The notes under the pieces are model-generated. The model did no database searches and had not been told where the DNA came from. It saw nothing but the letters and a program-made list of their open reading frames with translations. Below, piece after piece: positions 7,313-14,088 of a stretch of 64,000 nt of DNA. Each line of letters begins with the position of its first letter. Position 1 is the stretch's first letter. The DNA comes from Streptomyces luteolifulvus. GTDB taxonomy: Bacteria; Actinomycetota; Actinomycetes; Streptomycetales; Streptomycetaceae. A program made the position numbers and the translations under genes. Location: contig NZ_VZRB01000006.1 in the NCBI RefSeq assembly GCF_008806595.1, forward strand, positions 248,001 to 312,000, in the 5' to 3' direction.

Positions 7313-8704
7313 TCACGTCCCGGCAAGCGAGGCGTCGGCGCCCGTGACATCGATCTCCGGCTCACTCCCGAACAACTTGAAGAAGCTGTAACTGTCGGAT
7401 CCGGCTCCGGTACCGGTGGCTCCGAGAGCCCAGGAGTTGTATTGGAATGCCTGCTTGAAGGCATCGGACGTCCCGATGAAGTTGAGGTCCCCCGCGTCGA
7501 TGCTCTTCATCCGTCCCAGCTCGTCGGTCATGCCCGGCCCGACGTACATGCTGGCCAGACCACGTACCCCACCGGTGTTCCAAGCGTCGCGGGCGGCGGA
7601 CAGATTGTCCCCCACTTTGAACAAGTCGCTCCAATTGTCCCGGATGGTGCTCAAGTCATCCGCGAACGAGCGTGGAAGACCCTTGAACGCAGCACCGAGA
7701 CTGACGTCAGGCCGCGCCGCGTGCGCAACCGCGCCAGCCCTCGCACCGACCATCTCCACGACGAGAGCACGCCTCGCGGCCGCGCTCATGGTCGGATTCC
7801 ACGCTCGAACGTACTGAGTCGCAGCAGTCCAGACCCTGCTTCGCCCAACAGTTGCAGCGAGTTTGGCGCCCGCGGAGAAGACCCTTCCTATGCCGAAGGT
7901 CGCGAGGCCCAGAACATCCATGGCAACGTCCTTCCAACTGCCGTCACCATTGATGAGGAGGAGCGTATGGCAGATGAGTGACACCACGGTCATCACCAGG
8001 GCGATGGTTCCCAGAACACCGGCGATCGCCTGCCCGATGACCGGGATCCAACCGACCAAGAGCGCCATCACTCCGCAAACTGCGGAAATGGCTCCTGCTA
8101 GGTTGCTGATGAGCTCCAGGGTGTCACGCAGATCGTCGAGCCAGCTATCGTTGAGGCCGTCACTTTCGACGATGCTCTCAATACTCTTGGCGGCTGTGTC
8201 GCCGGCCGATTTGTGGCGTTCCTTCAACCCTGCAAGCTTCCCCTGCAGCCCGTCCAGACCCTCTTGAAGCTGCGTGACCTTGCCGTCGAGCTTGTCCTGC
8301 GCATCGCGATCCGTGCCCTTGGAAGGGTTGTCAGCCCGAGACTTGGCCGTTGCCAGTTCTCCCGCCTTCGCTTCGGCCCGACCGAGCAGACCATCAGCTT
8401 CATCCTGGATGGTCTCAAGGTCGGTGTAGTACTTCTTGAGCGCCTCGCCAGCTACCTCGTACCGATCGTGAGCCTTGCTCACTGTTTTCGCGGTCTCGCT
8501 GGCTTTCCCGGCGAATTCACGCCCAGCATCGGAATCCCAGCTCTCTTGGTTTCCGACGCGTCGCAGTGCATCTGCTGTGTCTTTGATGGTCTTGGCCGTA
8601 GCGGTGAACCGGCGTGCCAACGCGTTGAGGTCATGGACGTCGCCCGGCGTCGGGTCGGCATCCTCCCCCAGCACCTCCCAGCGGTGATCGGCGGGACGGC
8701 TCAC
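7313..8704 (-). CDS. WXG-domain type VII secretion substrate-like protein with central membrane hairpin
   Basis: A 463-residue protein. Residues about 20-185 are strongly helical and coiled-coil-like (DLNALARRFTATAKTIKDTA, then a W in RRVGNQESWDSDAG), the pattern of WXG100/LXG-type ESX substrates with a helical hairpin around a Trp. From about residue 195 to 255 are several hydrophobic helices with prolines (AISAVCGVMALLVGWIPVIG and AGVLGTIALVMTVVSLICH). The C-terminal 200 residues are soluble, ending in an acidic DVTGADASLAGT tail. No known toxin motif is visible. The GTG start overlaps the stop of the preceding WXG100-like gene (GTGA). The arrangement small WXG partner, then large WXG protein with hydrophobic middle, then small unknown protein is typical of type VII effector operons. 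Secretion and toxicity are inference. Confidence 0.65.
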   Translation of the reverse strand: MSRPADHRWEVLGEDADPTPGDVHDLNALARRFTATAKTIKDTADALRRVGNQESWDSDAGREFAGKASETAKTVSKAHDRYEVAGEALKKYYTDLETIQDEADGLLGRAEAKAGELATAKSRADNPSKGTDRDAQDKLDGKVTQLQEGLDGLQGKLAGLKERHKSAGDTAAKSIESIVESDGLNDSWLDDLRDTLELISNLAGAISAVCGVMALLVGWIPVIGQAIAGVLGTIALVMTVVSLICHTLLLINGDGSWKDVAMDVLGLATFGIGRVFSAGAKLAATVGRSRVWTAATQYVRAWNPTMSAAARRALVVEMVGARAGAVAHAARPDVSLGAAFKGLPRSFADDLSTIRDNWSDLFKVGDNLSAARDAWNTGGVRGLASMYVGPGMTDELGRMKSIDAGDLNFIGTSDAFKQAFQYNSWALGATGTGAGSDSYSFFKLFGSEPEIDVTGADASLAGT

Positions 8705-9003
8705 CTCTTCTTGTCCTTACCGATGAGGGCCTGATATAGAGCAGTGTCGAGTTGGACATAGGCCTTGGCTGCCTCCTTGGCGATCGTGCCCAGGCCCTCA
8801 ATCTCTTTGATCATCTTGTTGCGGTTGTCGTCCCAGTCATCGGAGAAATCCTGTAGCCGTTCATACAACCCTTTGTGCCCAACAGTGCGCCGGTCATAGG
8901 AGTCCAGGAGTTTGTCGAGCCCCTCGAACTCCGTAGCCACGGTCCGCAGCCCGACCCCCACTGTATGCAAGTCGTCGGTAGAGACCCTCAGTCGTTCGCC
9001 CAT
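8701..9003 (-). CDS. WXG100-like small helical protein
   Basis: One hundred residues, almost entirely helical, with a mid-protein tryptophan turn (FSDDWDDNRNK, residues about 53-63) separating two amphipathic helices. That is the size and layout of WXG100/ESAT-6-like proteins, which dimerise and are exported by type VII (ESX) systems. The turn is W-D-D rather than W-x-G, so it is a divergent member. The ATG at 9003 directly abuts the stop of the preceding gene, and its own stop overlaps the start of the large WXG-domain gene, so all are co-translated. It is the probable partner or chaperone of the 463-residue protein. Confidence 0.65.
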   Translation of the reverse strand: MGERLRVSTDDLHTVGVGLRTVATEFEGLDKLLDSYDRRTVGHKGLYERLQDFSDDWDDNRNKMIKEIEGLGTIAKEAAKAYVQLDTALYQALIGKDKKR

Positions 9004-9627
9004 TCACGCTCCCCCGTCAGGTTCTTCGTTCCGTGTCCGCCAACAGAGGGTGCCTGCAATGGCGTCAAAGAGCTCCACCATCGCGTCGGCGATGGGTTCC
9101 ATCGGCGTGCTGAAGGTCAGCATCAGAGACTCGTCTCGATCTGGGACCGGTGTGAAGTACTCAACGATGGTGTCCTGGAACTCCGAGCCCAACTTCTCAG
9201 TCTCCCGGCTTCGTTCGCTGCGTCGGCGACGAGCCGCCCTGCTTCCGGCGGGCAGAGCAACCGGTGCCACCTCGCCCTTGCCCGCGAGTGCAGCGACTGC
9301 ATCAAGGCTGTCAAAGGGCTGCCGGATACGAGAGATGAGCAACGATGCAGAGAGCGGGATACCGGCCGCTGCAAGGAACGACAGATAGAGAACGACTCCA
9401 CCCTGCGCTGCGCCGGCCTCCGCAGCCCCCAACAGTTGTTCCTCAGCCCGTCGACGGAGGACCGGCTGATCATCGACGCCTGCGAACTGTCGTCGTATGA
9501 GCGCCGTGACCGATGCCTCGCGTCGCTCCTCGGGCTGAAGCGGAATGCGATACCAGTCCTCTGGCGTGATCAGCCCGAAGGAATGATCACGGTCAGCGGA
9601 CTGGTCCGGCGTTGTGGGCTGCTGCAT
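9004..9627 (-). CDS. hypothetical protein, first gene of the type VII-like cargo operon
   Basis: A 207-residue protein with no signal peptide. A hydrophobic stretch, VVLYLSFLAAAGIPLSASLL, falls near residue 80; the rest is charged, with an Arg/Ser-rich linker (AARRRRSERSRETEK) and a C-terminal TPMEPIADAMVELFDAIAGT segment. It may resemble EspG-like or other accessory proteins encoded before WXG100 genes (which contribute an immunity or chaperone function), but I see no specific motif. The ATG at 9627 is 36 bases after the secreted protein copy B stop, and its stop directly abuts the WXG100-like start. It therefore belongs to one transcript running from lipoprotein copy B through the cargo. 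Confidence 0.6.
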   Translation of the reverse strand: MQQPTTPDQSADRDHSFGLITPEDWYRIPLQPEERREASVTALIRRQFAGVDDQPVLRRRAEEQLLGAAEAGAAQGGVVLYLSFLAAAGIPLSASLLISRIRQPFDSLDAVAALAGKGEVAPVALPAGSRAARRRRSERSRETEKLGSEFQDTIVEYFTPVPDRDESLMLTFSTPMEPIADAMVELFDAIAGTLCWRTRNEEPDGGA

Positions 9628-9663
9628 TCTCGGGTCTCCCGCGTGCAGGGCACGTTTGCGCCG

Positions 9664-10701
9664 TCAGCGGTTGACGGCCTGGATCTCCTGTACGACTACG
9701 TTCTGGTCCGCGCCGAACGTGCCGTCGGGCAGGTCTCGTTGGCCGGTGACGCCGGTGCCGGTCCAGTGGATCTTCCATGTGAGCGTGGCCCTCAGGCGGT
9801 ACGAACCGTCGCCCGAGGAGCGCAGGTACTTCACGCCGCAGGGCGGGGTTTCCTCGGCCTTGCCCTTGGCGTACGAAGCGCCGATCGAACCGTCAGCGTT
9901 GATCCGGCACACACCCGAGGCGGGGTAGGTGACCGCGTCGTCCGTACCGGGGTCGATCTTCAGTGACACCGGTTCGGCGGTGGTCGTCGCGGTGACGCCG
10001 AGGAGGGGCACGCTCGCCGTCACCGACACCGGCTTGAACTTCGCCCCGTCCAGCCATGCCCAGGTCGGCAGGTTCACCTTTGTGGTGCCCTCCGGGGCCA
10101 GCTCCACCTTCGTGGACGGGACGCGGATCTCGGCGTAGGCCAGCTGGGCGAGAACCTCCGGAGTGATCGCCTCAGGGATGTCCGCCGGCGGGTCCTCGCC
10201 CGTGTCCACCCAGAAGATGTCCTCGGTGCAGTCGAGCGCGCCGGGGTCACCCTCGCGGCCGGGCGTGACGTACGAGTCCCACCAGTAGCCCTTGCCGGTC
10301 TTCGCCTTGTTGAAGTCCTTGGCGACGCCGCCGTTCACGTACTTGTTGCGCTGCTGGAGATCCCACTCAGACCCCGTCGAACCTACCTCCCAGATCGACT
10401 CCAGATACTTCTGCAGCTGTTCCGGGGTGTACTTCGGGGCGTAATAGCAGGCAGGCGGCGTCCAGGTGGAGCTGGACGTGACCGGGCCCGAAGAGCCACC
10501 AGAGCCGTTCTTGGAGTTGTCGAACACGACAGTTCCCGCAGTCGCGGAGAGGGTGCCGTCCTGGGTGGCGTCCCCGGACGCAGGTGGATCGCTGGGCTTC
10601 TGGCTTCCTCCGCCGAAGTCGTCATCGGGCGGGGAGCTGCCAAGCATCGCCAACGTCACGACCAAGCCAACGACGGCTCCGCGCTTCGTCACGGCTGGCA
10701 T
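9664..10701 (-). CDS. secreted protein of unknown function, copy B of the duplicated pair
   Basis: A 345-residue paralogue of the protein at 3926-4954, sharing long blocks such as YAPKYTPEQLQ, TWAWLDGA, YASASGVC-type spacing, KYLRSSGDGSY and the identical end VVVQEIQAVNR. Copy B has a short hydrophobic N-terminus (GAVVGLVVTLAMLG) ending in a Ser/Pro/Asp tether, less clearly cleavable than copy A's signal peptide. The four cysteines of the mature part are conserved. The ATG at 10701 overlaps the lipoprotein copy B gene by 13 bases, exactly as in copy A. Unlike copy A it is followed, after 36 bases, by the type VII-like genes. Confidence 0.75.
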   Translation of the reverse strand: MPAVTKRGAVVGLVVTLAMLGSSPPDDDFGGGSQKPSDPPASGDATQDGTLSATAGTVVFDNSKNGSGGSSGPVTSSSTWTPPACYYAPKYTPEQLQKYLESIWEVGSTGSEWDLQQRNKYVNGGVAKDFNKAKTGKGYWWDSYVTPGREGDPGALDCTEDIFWVDTGEDPPADIPEAITPEVLAQLAYAEIRVPSTKVELAPEGTTKVNLPTWAWLDGAKFKPVSVTASVPLLGVTATTTAEPVSLKIDPGTDDAVTYPASGVCRINADGSIGASYAKGKAEETPPCGVKYLRSSGDGSYRLRATLTWKIHWTGTGVTGQRDLPDGTFGADQNVVVQEIQAVNR

Positions 10702-11351
10702 TTACTGCTTCCCCTCTCCGAGATCATGTCCTGCGTCGCCCAAACCCCGTCCGAATTCTTCTTCAGCGCCGTGTTGTAGAGGATGTAGCTGTCCTTGGTC
10801 ACCGGGGTCTTGTCGATCTTTCCGGTTTCCACGTTCCTGTTGAATGCTTTGCCCTGGTCCTCGCAGTACCTGAGCGATGCCCGCCCGTTCCCTCGAAGGG
10901 TCACCAACTCACTGTAGAAGCGATATGTACCGGTGGTACGAGCTTTGTGGTCGACAAACCTCTGCACATAGTTCTGCGTCGCAGCGGCCAACTCGCCCTC
11001 CGAATAGAAGCGGTATGCCGGGTCGAGCGCGTCCTGGTTGGCGATGGCCTGGTCCGTGGCTTTGATGAACTGTTCGCCGTCGTGGAGGACCGCGTCCTTC
11101 TCCGCGTCACCGGTCTTCTTCCACTCGAAGACGTGGTGGAGATCGGAGGGAAGCTTGATCTTGGGGCGCGTGGCGCCAGGCCCTGATGCGGATGCGCTAG
11201 GAGAAGCCGAGGTCTCGCTCCCCGTGTCGGCTCCCTCGATCTTGTCGGTGTTCTTGTCCTTGGAGCTGTCATCGCTCCCGCACGCGGACAGCGAAAGGGC
11301 CGCTGCGGCGGTCAGCGCGATCGCTGCGAGGAGGGTGGGGCGGCGGTTCAC
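10689..11351 (-). CDS. lipoprotein, copy B of the duplicated pair
   Basis: A 220-residue lipoprotein with the same signal peptide, lipobox (LSAC, Cys24) and tether as copy A; the first 45 residues are identical. After that the sequences diverge strongly, although spacing of aromatic positions, the Y-C pair near residue 150 and the terminal CQP are kept. GTG start at 11351 with GGGAG upstream. It heads the leftward operon lipoprotein B, secreted protein B, and the four type VII-like genes. The promoter region carries an AfsQ1-like box. Confidence 0.8.
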   Translation of the reverse strand: MNRRPTLLAAIALTAAAALSLSACGSDDSSKDKNTDKIEGADTGSETSASPSASASGPGATRPKIKLPSDLHHVFEWKKTGDAEKDAVLHDGEQFIKATDQAIANQDALDPAYRFYSEGELAAATQNYVQRFVDHKARTTGTYRFYSELVTLRGNGRASLRYCEDQGKAFNRNVETGKIDKTPVTKDSYILYNTALKKNSDGVWATQDMISERGSSKCQP

Positions 11352-11411
11352 GTTCGGCTCCCGGTGAGGCGAGGATTCTCTTCAGCGAACCAACGCTATC
11401 CACCGGCACGG
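11217..11411. repeat. perfect 195-bp direct repeat, copy B
   Basis: Identical to 5467-5661 in direct orientation, covering the lipoprotein promoter-proximal region, start codon and signal-peptide codons. Recombination between the two would delete 5750 bases: secreted protein A's partner region, the membrane gene and the type VII-like operon. Similarity outside the 195 bases is interrupted. Confidence 0.95.
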
Positions 11412-11487
11412 GGTCACACCAGGGTTAATCTTGTCGACCGGAGGGGTGCATGGGGCCAAATCGGGTCTCCAGCAGATTAGTTGAGCC

Positions 11488-11505
11488 GTAACGGTTGCGT
11501 AACTC
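11488..11505. promoter_or_regulatory. AfsQ1-like box, copy B (GTAAC-N6-GTAAC)
   Basis: GTAACGGTTGCGTAACTC, one base different from copy A at 5737-5754. It lies between the lipoprotein B gene (leftward) and the DUF192 gene (rightward), so it could serve both promoters. On the minus strand it reads GTTAC-N6-GTTAC, also fitting the AfsQ1 consensus. No AfsQ1/Q2-type pair is encoded in this window; the two-component system at 14.1-16.5 kb belongs to the NarL/DesK class and would not be expected to use this site. Confidence 0.55.
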
Positions 11506-11550
11506 GCCGGTCGGCCCGCAGCGTGCCGTGCTGAGCAGGGCGTTCCACTT

Positions 11551-11580
11551 ATGAACAAGCAAAGGAGACGGCGCTGGTGA
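11551..11580 (+). other. nine-codon open frame (MNKQRRRRW) overlapping the DUF192 start
   Basis: ATG AAC AAG CAA followed by four arginine codons, TGG and TGA. The stop is embedded in the DUF192 start (TGGTGATG), the arrangement expected for a translationally coupled leader. The first four codons and ten upstream bases recur at 5789-5812. The DUF192 Shine-Dalgarno AGGAGA lies within this frame, so it may alternatively be only a conserved 5' leader. Function unknown. Confidence 0.35.
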
Positions 11581-11948
11581 TGAGCCGACGCTGGCGTGAC
11601 GGTCGGGGGACGTTGGTCGTGCACGGGGAGCGCGTGGGCGTCGTCTCCGTTCCGCTGGAGATCGCTGCGTCGTATCGGGCGCGTACCAAGGGGCTCTTGG
11701 GGCGGGATTCCGTCGAAGGCGCCATCCTGCTCTCTCCCGCTTCCGGCGTGCACACCTTTCGTATGCGCATCCCTATCGACGTCGCCTACCTCGATCGCCG
11801 TCTCACGGTCATCGCCGTGCGGACCATGAAGCCGGGCCGGCTGGGTCTGCCCCGGTTCCGTTCCCGGCATGTGCTGGAGGCCGAAGCGGGCGTGATGGCC
11901 GGGTGGGGGGTGCGGGCAGGGGTGCGTGTGGAGGTGGTGGTTGGGTAG
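11577..11948 (+). CDS. DUF192 family protein
   Basis: A 123-residue member of the DUF192 family (PF02643). It shows the signature TKGLLGRDS (family pattern RxxGLMgr), VHTFRMRIPIDVAYLDR (family pattern TxxMxfPiDvvFld) and the C-terminal ARHVLEAEAG-like segment (RSRHVLEAEAGVMAGWGVRAG). The family is a small beta-barrel of unknown biochemical role, often exported in other bacteria; this copy has no signal peptide. GTG start at 11577 (with an ATG next to it) after AGGAGA. In Streptomyces this gene commonly sits next to the tad pilus locus, as here. It ends eight bases from the convergent OmpA-domain gene. Confidence 0.85.
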   Translation: MMSRRWRDGRGTLVVHGERVGVVSVPLEIAASYRARTKGLLGRDSVEGAILLSPASGVHTFRMRIPIDVAYLDRRLTVIAVRTMKPGRLGLPRFRSRHVLEAEAGVMAGWGVRAGVRVEVVVG

Positions 11949-11956
11949 TGGTGCCG

Positions 11957-12583
11957 TTACGACTCCGAGCGGGGGAAGGACACCTCCACCCTCCGGTTCT
12001 TCTTGCGGCCGGCTTCCGTGGTGTTGGAGGAGATCGGGTACTGCTCGCCGTAGCCGCGTACTTCGAAGGTGACGTTGGAGTCGTTCAGTTCCTGGTCTAG
12101 GACGTCCTGTACGGCGTTCGCGCGCTGCTTGGACAGGACATCGCCGTGGGCCGAGGAGCCCAGGTTGTCCGTGAAGCCGAAGACGCGGATCCTCGTTGCG
12201 TTCTGGGTCTTGATCTCCTCCGCGATCGCGGCGATTCGGGCCCTCGACTCGGCGCTCAGCTTGGCGCTGTCCTTGCTGAACAGGACCTCGGCCTGGAGGG
12301 CGAACTTCACGTCCGCGTTGGTGTCCTCCCGGCGTTCGTCGCCGCTCTGTTCTTCGACGACCTGCTTGATGTCCAGGACCTTGGCCTGGGCCAGGGTCGC
12401 GCCTTCCGGGAGCTTCAGGTCCGGGTCGTTGCCGTCCACTTCGACCGGGGCGGAGGCCGTTGCCTCGGTGCCTGGGGGGACGCTGGGGCTGTCGTCGGCG
12501 TGGGCGATGGGTGCAACGGCGAGCAGGCAAGAGGCTGTGGTGGTGATCAGGGTGAGGTGTGCGCGGGTCATCGGCGGCCTCAC
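11957..12583 (-). CDS. OmpA-family peptidoglycan-binding secreted protein
   Basis: A 208-residue exported protein. Signal peptide residues 1 to about 29 (TRAHLTLITTTASCLLAVAP, cleavage after AHA). The C-terminal ~120 residues form an OmpA/MotB-type domain (PF00691): AEVLFSKDSAKLSAESRARI, IRVFGFTDNLGSSAHGDVLS (family pattern GHTDnxG, the His replaced by Phe-Thr-Asp), KQRANAVQDVL, and the peptidoglycan-contacting GYGEQYPISSN with NRRVEVSF at the end. Such domains bind diaminopimelate in peptidoglycan; in a monoderm, it probably anchors the Tad apparatus or pilus to the wall. The GTG at 12583 overlaps the stop of the preceding lipoprotein gene (GTGA); an ATG four codons later is an alternative. 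Last gene of the tad operon. Confidence 0.85.
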   Translation of the reverse strand: MRPPMTRAHLTLITTTASCLLAVAPIAHADDSPSVPPGTEATASAPVEVDGNDPDLKLPEGATLAQAKVLDIKQVVEEQSGDERREDTNADVKFALQAEVLFSKDSAKLSAESRARIAAIAEEIKTQNATRIRVFGFTDNLGSSAHGDVLSKQRANAVQDVLDQELNDSNVTFEVRGYGEQYPISSNTTEAGRKKNRRVEVSFPRSES

Positions 12584-13152
12584 CCGGAGATCTGGATGGA
12601 TGCGGCGGCGAACGTGGGCAGTTGGAAGTTGACCTCGCTGGTGCCGGACGGTGGCGTCGGGAACTGCATGAACACCGGAATGGTCGCGCCCGCCTCGATC
12701 CTCGGCATGCCCGTCGTCGTCAGCGGACGGCCGTCCGTGTCCCTCAGCACGTAGTAGCGCTTCTTGCTGGCGGAGTCCACGAGGGTCGCTCCGCCGAGCG
12801 ACGAGCCGTGCCTGATGATTTCCGTCTCGTCGCCTGCCGTCCGTACCGACACACGCGTGGCCTCAGCACCGTCGTTCTTCAGTTCACCGCTCACGGTGAC
12901 GAACCCACCCGAATCCCTCTGAGCGGATGTGATCTTCAGAATGAGGCCGTTCTCCCCCTTGAGTTCCGCGAGTGGCTCGTCGGTCCCCTCTTGAGCACTC
13001 GTGTCGGATCCACTGCTCTTGGAGGCGGAGGATGCCCCCGGCTTCTTGTCGTCGCCGCCACCGCCGCAGCCGGCCGCGCCGAGAGCCAGCCCGGCCGCAA
13101 CCGACAGCGCCACCATCCCCCTGCGGGCCTTCGCAGTGAACCGAATGCTCAT
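12580..13152 (-). CDS. lipoprotein of the tad locus, unknown function
   Basis: From the ATG at 13152 the protein has 190 residues: a basic N-terminus, a hydrophobic segment MVALSVAAGLALGAAGC with a lipobox-like AAGC, a Ser/Lys-rich tether, then a beta-rich domain (LILKITSAQRDSGGFVTVSG) resembling an immunoglobulin-like or DUF4352-type fold. The domain ends in hydrophobic strands (SEVNFQLPTFAAASIQISG). An AAGGA Shine-Dalgarno precedes the start; upstream in-frame starts lie inside the TadG-like gene and are unlikely. It is co-transcribed with and overlaps the OmpA-domain gene, so the two exported proteins may form an envelope complex at the pilus base. That is inference. Confidence 0.75.
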   Translation of the reverse strand: MSIRFTAKARRGMVALSVAAGLALGAAGCGGGGDDKKPGASSASKSSGSDTSAQEGTDEPLAELKGENGLILKITSAQRDSGGFVTVSGELKNDGAEATRVSVRTAGDETEIIRHGSSLGGATLVDSASKKRYYVLRDTDGRPLTTTGMPRIEAGATIPVFMQFPTPPSGTSEVNFQLPTFAAASIQISG

Positions 13153-13165
13153 CACTCTGCTTCCT

Positions 13166-13789
13166 TCATCCCTCGTCGTTCGCTTGTCGGTCGGCCAGAT
13201 GGACGTCGAAGAGGTCCTCGGGGCCCGGGAGATCCGAGAGGTCGTCCGGGTCGAGAGTCCACTCTTCTCTGTCCTCACAGGTGAGCTTCGGCAGTTCGTC
13301 CTCGTCTGCGCCCTCTCCAGGAAGCTCGGGCTCGCAGAGCGACTCGATCACGGCGGTGGCGATCGCCATGGAGTGGATGTTCTCGGTACCGGGGACGATC
13401 GAATCACCTACGGGCTTGTTCGTCCGGACCTTGACCCTGTAGCCAGGGGGCAAACCATCCAGAGGTGTGCAGTCCGCGCCGGCGTCGTTCTGCGCGGCCA
13501 GTTCGTCTGCACGCCCGCAACCGTCCAGCGTCACCCTGCTGCCGTCGAAGATGGCCTGCCACTTGGTGGGGTCGCGTACGTTGTCCGCCCACTCGTCTGC
13601 GAGTTTGTCCCGGGTGTCCAACGCAGCCGCGAGTGCTGCCGCGTCGGCCGCCGTCTGGGCACCGTTCCGGTTCGCCGCGGCCTGGCCGACCGCAAGGTAG
13701 GCGAACGCGAGAAAGAGCAGGCCCGCCACCACCGTGATGTAGATGGGGAAGGCCTGCCCTGCGTCGTCGAACCTGCGAGGCTGGATCAG
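13166..13789 (-). CDS. TadG/TadE-like pilus-assembly pseudopilin-type protein (probable CTG start)
   Basis: A 207-residue protein whose N-terminus, DDAGQAFPIYITVVAGLLFL then AFAYLAVGQAAA, is the classic TadE/TadG-type (putative Flp-assembly) signal: a short basic leader, G-Q-A, then one transmembrane helix, followed by an AAxAAALAAA segment. The C-terminal part is periplasm-type acidic sequence. No ATG, GTG or TTG lies between the Flp stop and this helix. The only position that keeps the helix whole is CTG at 13789, which overlaps the Flp stop codon as CTGA, mimicking the usual ATGA coupling. A GTG 19 codons later would cut into the helix. The gene sits between flp and the lipoprotein gene, all leftward. 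Confidence 0.75.
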   Translation of the reverse strand: MIQPRRFDDAGQAFPIYITVVAGLLFLAFAYLAVGQAAANRNGAQTAADAAALAAALDTRDKLADEWADNVRDPTKWQAIFDGSRVTLDGCGRADELAAQNDAGADCTPLDGLPPGYRVKVRTNKPVGDSIVPGTENIHSMAIATAVIESLCEPELPGEGADEDELPKLTCEDREEWTLDPDDLSDLPGPEDLFDVHLADRQANDEG

Positions 13790-13980
13790 CCGGTGACTTC
13801 GTCGATCTTGTCCACAATGGCGTCGTAGATCGTCTGGCCGATGTCCGTCCCCGTGATCGCCAGCACGATCGCCACCACCACCGCGATGATGCCCAGGTAC
13901 TCCACCGCGGTCTGGCCCTTGTCGTTGTGGGTGGTGCGGGACTGGAGGTAAGTGACCGTGGTGTTGATCCAGTTGCTCAT
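13786..13980 (-). CDS. flp: Flp/Fap family type IVb prepilin
   Basis: Sixty-four residues, the usual size for Flp pilins. The leader (about 22 residues) ends at the G/QTAVEYLG cleavage region typical of type IVb prepilins: KGQTAVEYLGIIAVVVAIVL, with the G-x-x-x-x-E-Y Flp motif (E and Y at positions +5/+6). A single hydrophobic helix follows, then a short polar tail. This is the main structural subunit of the Tad pilus; cleavage would need a TadV/CpaA-type prepilin peptidase, not found in this window. The ATG at 13980 has GGAGGG ten bases upstream. In the operon it follows the response regulator gene after a 108-base gap and is translationally coupled to the TadG-like gene. Confidence 0.9.
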   Translation of the reverse strand: MSNWINTTVTYLQSRTTHNDKGQTAVEYLGIIAVVVAIVLAITGTDIGQTIYDAIVDKIDEVTG

Positions 13981-14088
13981 CGTGTGTCCCTCCGGGGGGC
14001 CGGCAAGTCTTTGCAGCGTGGGCAAGGTACGCCGGGGCGTCCGGGGCGGCGGAGGGTCCCAGGGCCCAAATCCGGGCCCAATCGCGGG

